The position numbers and the translations under genes were made by a program. The notes beneath the pieces were generated by a model. It did no database searches. It saw nothing but the letters and a program-made list of their open reading frames with translations, and had not been told where the DNA came from. DNA of 16,088 nucleotides from an uncultured Collinsella sp. (lineage in GTDB: Bacteria > Actinomycetota > Coriobacteriia > Coriobacteriales > Coriobacteriaceae): assembly GCA_958415525.1 (NCBI GenBank), contig CATYZE010000037.1:1-16088 (forward strand). The letters run 5' to 3'. The number at the start of each line of letters is the position of its first letter. Position 1 is the first letter of the stretch. Below, piece after piece: positions 14,720-16,088 of this stretch.

Positions 14720-14758
14720 CCTACCAAAAAGGGACAGGTTTATTTTGGCAGGTTTTAT
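14720..14758 (+). terminator. Palindromic repeat copy B acting as terminator of the ABC operon
   Basis: It starts directly after the permease stop codon. CCTACCAAAA and TTTTGGCAGG form a stem with one mismatch, followed by TTTTATCT. Its 35-base core (14724-14758) is identical to copy A and to the inverted copy C. Confidence 0.85.
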
Positions 14759-14760
14759 CT

Positions 14761-14808
14761 GGGCAAACGCCGGACAACCATTAGGTGGCCCGGCGTTTGC
14801 CCCGTTTT
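14761..14808 (+). terminator. Strong 13-bp hairpin after the ABC operon
   Basis: GGGCAAACGCCGG (14761-14773) pairs perfectly with CCGGCGTTTGCCC (14790-14802). CGTTTTGC follows. It comes two bases after repeat B, so the operon ends in a double terminator. It may also stop transcription of the converging minus-strand gene that ends at 14836. Confidence 0.7.
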
Positions 14809-14835
14809 GCTGGGGATGTCTGTCGTTCAGTGCTC

Positions 14836-15156
14836 TTACTGGCCAATCCAGTGTTGCGCATAGCTCTTAATGTCCTCGGTAAAACCGTCAAGGTCGTCAA
14901 GGGTGATCACGCTGTCGATAAGCAAATTGGCTATCTCGCGGTGCATTGTGCTGCGGCGAATGTCGTTTGCAATTACGCCTGAGGACAGCTTGTCTCTATT
15001 GAGGCGCTCTTCTAGTGCCCAAAATCTACTGGACGCTTCACTGTCGCCGTACAGCATCTCAACGTACTGGCCGATGAGCTTTTCCATATAACGTTCTTGC
15101 CATTGAGGAAGCATTTTCTTAAACAGCTTCCAGTCGCTTTCGGCTACGTCGCGCAT
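14836..15156 (-). CDS. Small hypothetical helical protein
   Basis: The protein has 106 residues, is soluble, and is rich in charged and aromatic residues (MRDVAESDWKLFKKMLPQWQERYMEKL at the N terminus, FWALEERLNRDK in the middle, VITLDDLDGFTEDIKSYA near the end). It has no signal peptide and no membrane helix and is probably all-helical. It resembles short conserved hypothetical proteins of Firmicutes and Actinobacteria that I recall being mislabelled as multidrug transporters; no function follows from that. GGAGG lies 5 bases ahead of the ATG. Base composition is less GC-rich than in the ABC operon. It converges on that operon and has a palindrome-rich region upstream. Confidence 0.75.
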   Translation of the reverse strand: MRDVAESDWKLFKKMLPQWQERYMEKLIGQYVEMLYGDSEASSRFWALEERLNRDKLSSGVIANDIRRSTMHREIANLLIDSVITLDDLDGFTEDIKSYAQHWIGQ

Positions 15157-15285
15157 ATGTCCTCCGCTCGTTAAACGGGCTTTTCCATTTGCCTTTCATT
15201 CTATTTGGTTTTCGCTCACAGGCGTGGATGAGAGGCTCTCTTTAGCCTTCGAGATTGAGCTTGAATGGGTCGTATGTCATAAAAT

Positions 15286-15423
15286 GGCCTATCTACTACG
15301 TTTGCTACCACACCCTCGACCATGACAAAGATTATGAAATTAAAACCGCAGGTAGAGGGCTTGCCAATTATCGGAAAAGGCGGGTATGGTCGGCCCTCTC
15401 GAGTTAAACGTAGTAAATGGGCC
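15286..15423. repeat. 138-bp MITE-like imperfect palindrome
   Basis: The ends are 18-base terminal inverted repeats, GGCC-YAT-Y-TACTACGTTT, in which 16 positions are identical and one more can form a G-T pair (15286-15303 and 15406-15423). A second complementary block (CTCGACCAT near 15316-15322 and ATGGTCGG near 15386-15393) lies inside. There is no coding capacity. The element is AT-richer than its surroundings. Confidence 0.7.
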
Positions 15424-15438
15424 CTTTTCTTGGTGTGC

Positions 15439-15475
15439 GGTCAGTTCAATGCTAATCTCCGTGCCGGAACTGACC
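15439..15475. repeat. 9-bp perfect inverted repeat
   Basis: GGTCAGTTC (15439-15447) and GAACTGACC (15467-15475) flank a 19-base loop. It sits between the two larger palindromes. Confidence 0.6.
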
Positions 15476-15486
15476 CAGTTGTTTGT

Positions 15487-15555
15487 AAGTTGCGGTGATA
15501 TAGGGACTGTTTGGCGCTTTGGAGCCTCAAAACAGTCCCTATATCACCGCAACTT
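15487..15555. repeat. 26-bp perfect inverted repeat with 17-base loop
   Basis: The arms 15487-15512 and 15530-15555 are exact reverse complements over 26 bases (AAGTTGCGGTGATATAGGGA at the start of the left arm). A short GGC/GCC pairing is possible within the loop. It lies 50 bases beyond the stop codon of the minus-strand membrane protein gene. It has no flanking T tract, so it may be a 3'-end-stabilising structure, a bidirectional terminator or a mobile palindromic repeat. Confidence 0.9.
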
Positions 15556-15604
15556 GAAAGGGGCGGGCGGTGTCGGATGAGTGGCGCTGGCTGGTTGGGG
15601 CGGT

Positions 15605-16088
15605 TTAGGCCTGCTTGCGGCACTTCCATTGTTTGCGACACCAGCGCATGAGCGCCTTTACGATGGGAATCGTGATGAGGATGATCCATGCAGGATGGGG
15701 CTGTCCCAAACAGAGCCACATGTAGAGGAACCAAGCGATGGCGGCTGCCGGGTAGATGACCTCGATCAGCTTAGACAGGTGGCGTCGATCGATGAAGTCA
15801 CCAATCGCGTAGTAGACGGGAACCAAAAAGACGAGGAAAAGCCCCATGCCCCATGTGCCGTAGACAATGCCGAGCACCAGATAGGCAAGAGTGACAAGTG
15901 CGGGGAAGGGGAATTTGTTCCATGCACGTCCGACCTTGGTGTGGAAATGCTTGCCATGATGGTCGAGCTTGTCGTGTGCTTCTTTCCAGCTGGAAAACGT
16001 CTCGCCGTCGATGGTGACGGTGCCGTCGTCATTGGTACGCACGCTATGTCCATCGTCCTCAAGCGTATCGATATGCACGCCGCCCGGC
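15605..16088 (-). CDS. Membrane protein, 5' end outside the window
   Basis: At least 157 residues are visible; the frame stays open to the window edge and the first possible start (GTG at 16078) lacks a ribosome binding site, so the gene probably begins beyond the edge. The visible N-terminal part is soluble and acidic (HIDTLEDDGHSVRTNDDGTVTIDGETFSSWKEAHDKL). About four membrane helices follow in two similar hairpins: FPALVTLAYLVLGIVYGTWGMGLFLVFLVPVYYAI, and IYPAAAIAWFLYMWLCLG with HPAWIILITIPIVKAL. The WGMGLFLVFLVPVYY and HPAWIILITIPIVKA segments look like a duplicated two-helix unit. Such units occur at the C terminus of helix-turn-helix or other small signalling proteins, but the head domain cannot be seen here. 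The protein ends in a basic tail, RWCRKQWKCRKQA. The function is unknown. Confidence 0.75.
   Translation of the reverse strand, partial: PGGVHIDTLEDDGHSVRTNDDGTVTIDGETFSSWKEAHDKLDHHGKHFHTKVGRAWNKFPFPALVTLAYLVLGIVYGTWGMGLFLVFLVPVYYAIGDFIDRRHLSKLIEVIYPAAAIAWFLYMWLCLGQPHPAWIILITIPIVKALMRWCRKQWKCRKQA

Larger units (their letters stand above)
15157..15604. other. Palindrome-rich gene-free interval
   Basis: These 448 bases contain three separate inverted-repeat elements (15286-15423, 15439-15475 and 15487-15555) and, at 15157-15285, a lower-GC leader that should hold the promoter of the small hypothetical gene. I could not identify clear promoter hexamers. Open frames crossing the interval are reads through the palindromes, without ribosome binding sites. 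Confidence 0.7.

Noticed and set aside
15386..15734. Short open frames on both strands over 15386-15580 and 15441-15734
   Set aside because: They are created by reading through the 26-bp palindrome in either direction, have no ribosome binding site, and the second overlaps the membrane protein gene.
1..16088. tRNA or rRNA genes, CRISPR array, insertion-sequence transposase
   Set aside because: No cloverleaf-like or rRNA-like sequence, no regularly spaced repeat array with unique spacers, and no transposase-like protein was found by eye.

Overview
The window looks like chromosomal DNA of a high-GC, anaerobic gut actinobacterium. My best guess is a Coriobacteriia member close to Collinsella. 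This rests on the GC-rich third codon positions, GTG starts with strong AAGGAG-type ribosome binding sites, an actinobacterial-style LexA box, and short palindromic intergenic elements that I associate with that group. The placement is an inference from style; no marker gene in the window proves it.

Region 1 (1-5400) is an aspartate-family amino-acid cluster. thrC and thrB run on the minus strand. lysC and asd run on the plus strand. The two pairs diverge from a 103-bp gap at 2708-2810. Together they encode aspartate kinase, aspartate-semialdehyde dehydrogenase, homoserine kinase and threonine synthase. Homoserine dehydrogenase (hom) is absent from the window. Large nested palindromes lie between thrC and thrB, after asd, and (cut by the window edge) after thrB.

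Region 2 (5401-8750) starts with a 450-bp gene-free stretch holding a 122-bp two-tier palindrome and a GC-rich ~52-bp tandem repeat. An Ogt-type O6-alkylguanine-DNA methyltransferase follows. Next comes an OmpR-family two-component system. It has an 11-bp-period direct repeat just upstream of its predicted promoter and a strong palindromic terminator right at the kinase stop codon.

Region 3 (8750-11200) is on the minus strand. It holds a CLC-family transporter with fluoride-exporter-like motifs that is split by a single-base frameshift, and a GyrI-like protein whose upstream region carries a perfect LexA/SOS-box palindrome.

Region 4 (11200-14810) is a plus-strand ABC module: a MacB/LolD-type ATPase coupled to a 921-residue FtsX-type permease with a coiled-coil extracytoplasmic domain. 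It is flanked by inverted copies of a 35-bp repeat, of which a third copy terminates the two-component operon.

Region 5 (14810-16088) holds a small conserved-looking hypothetical gene, a 448-bp gap packed with three separate palindromes, and the 3' part of a small membrane protein that runs off the window.

The amino-acid genes form one pathway. The remaining genes have a stress and envelope-defence flavour (DNA repair, SOS-linked GyrI protein, ion exporter, ABC efflux or lipoprotein export, sensor kinase). No completely new enzymatic system is evident. The most unusual content is the set of structured intergenic repeats and the regulatory sites.
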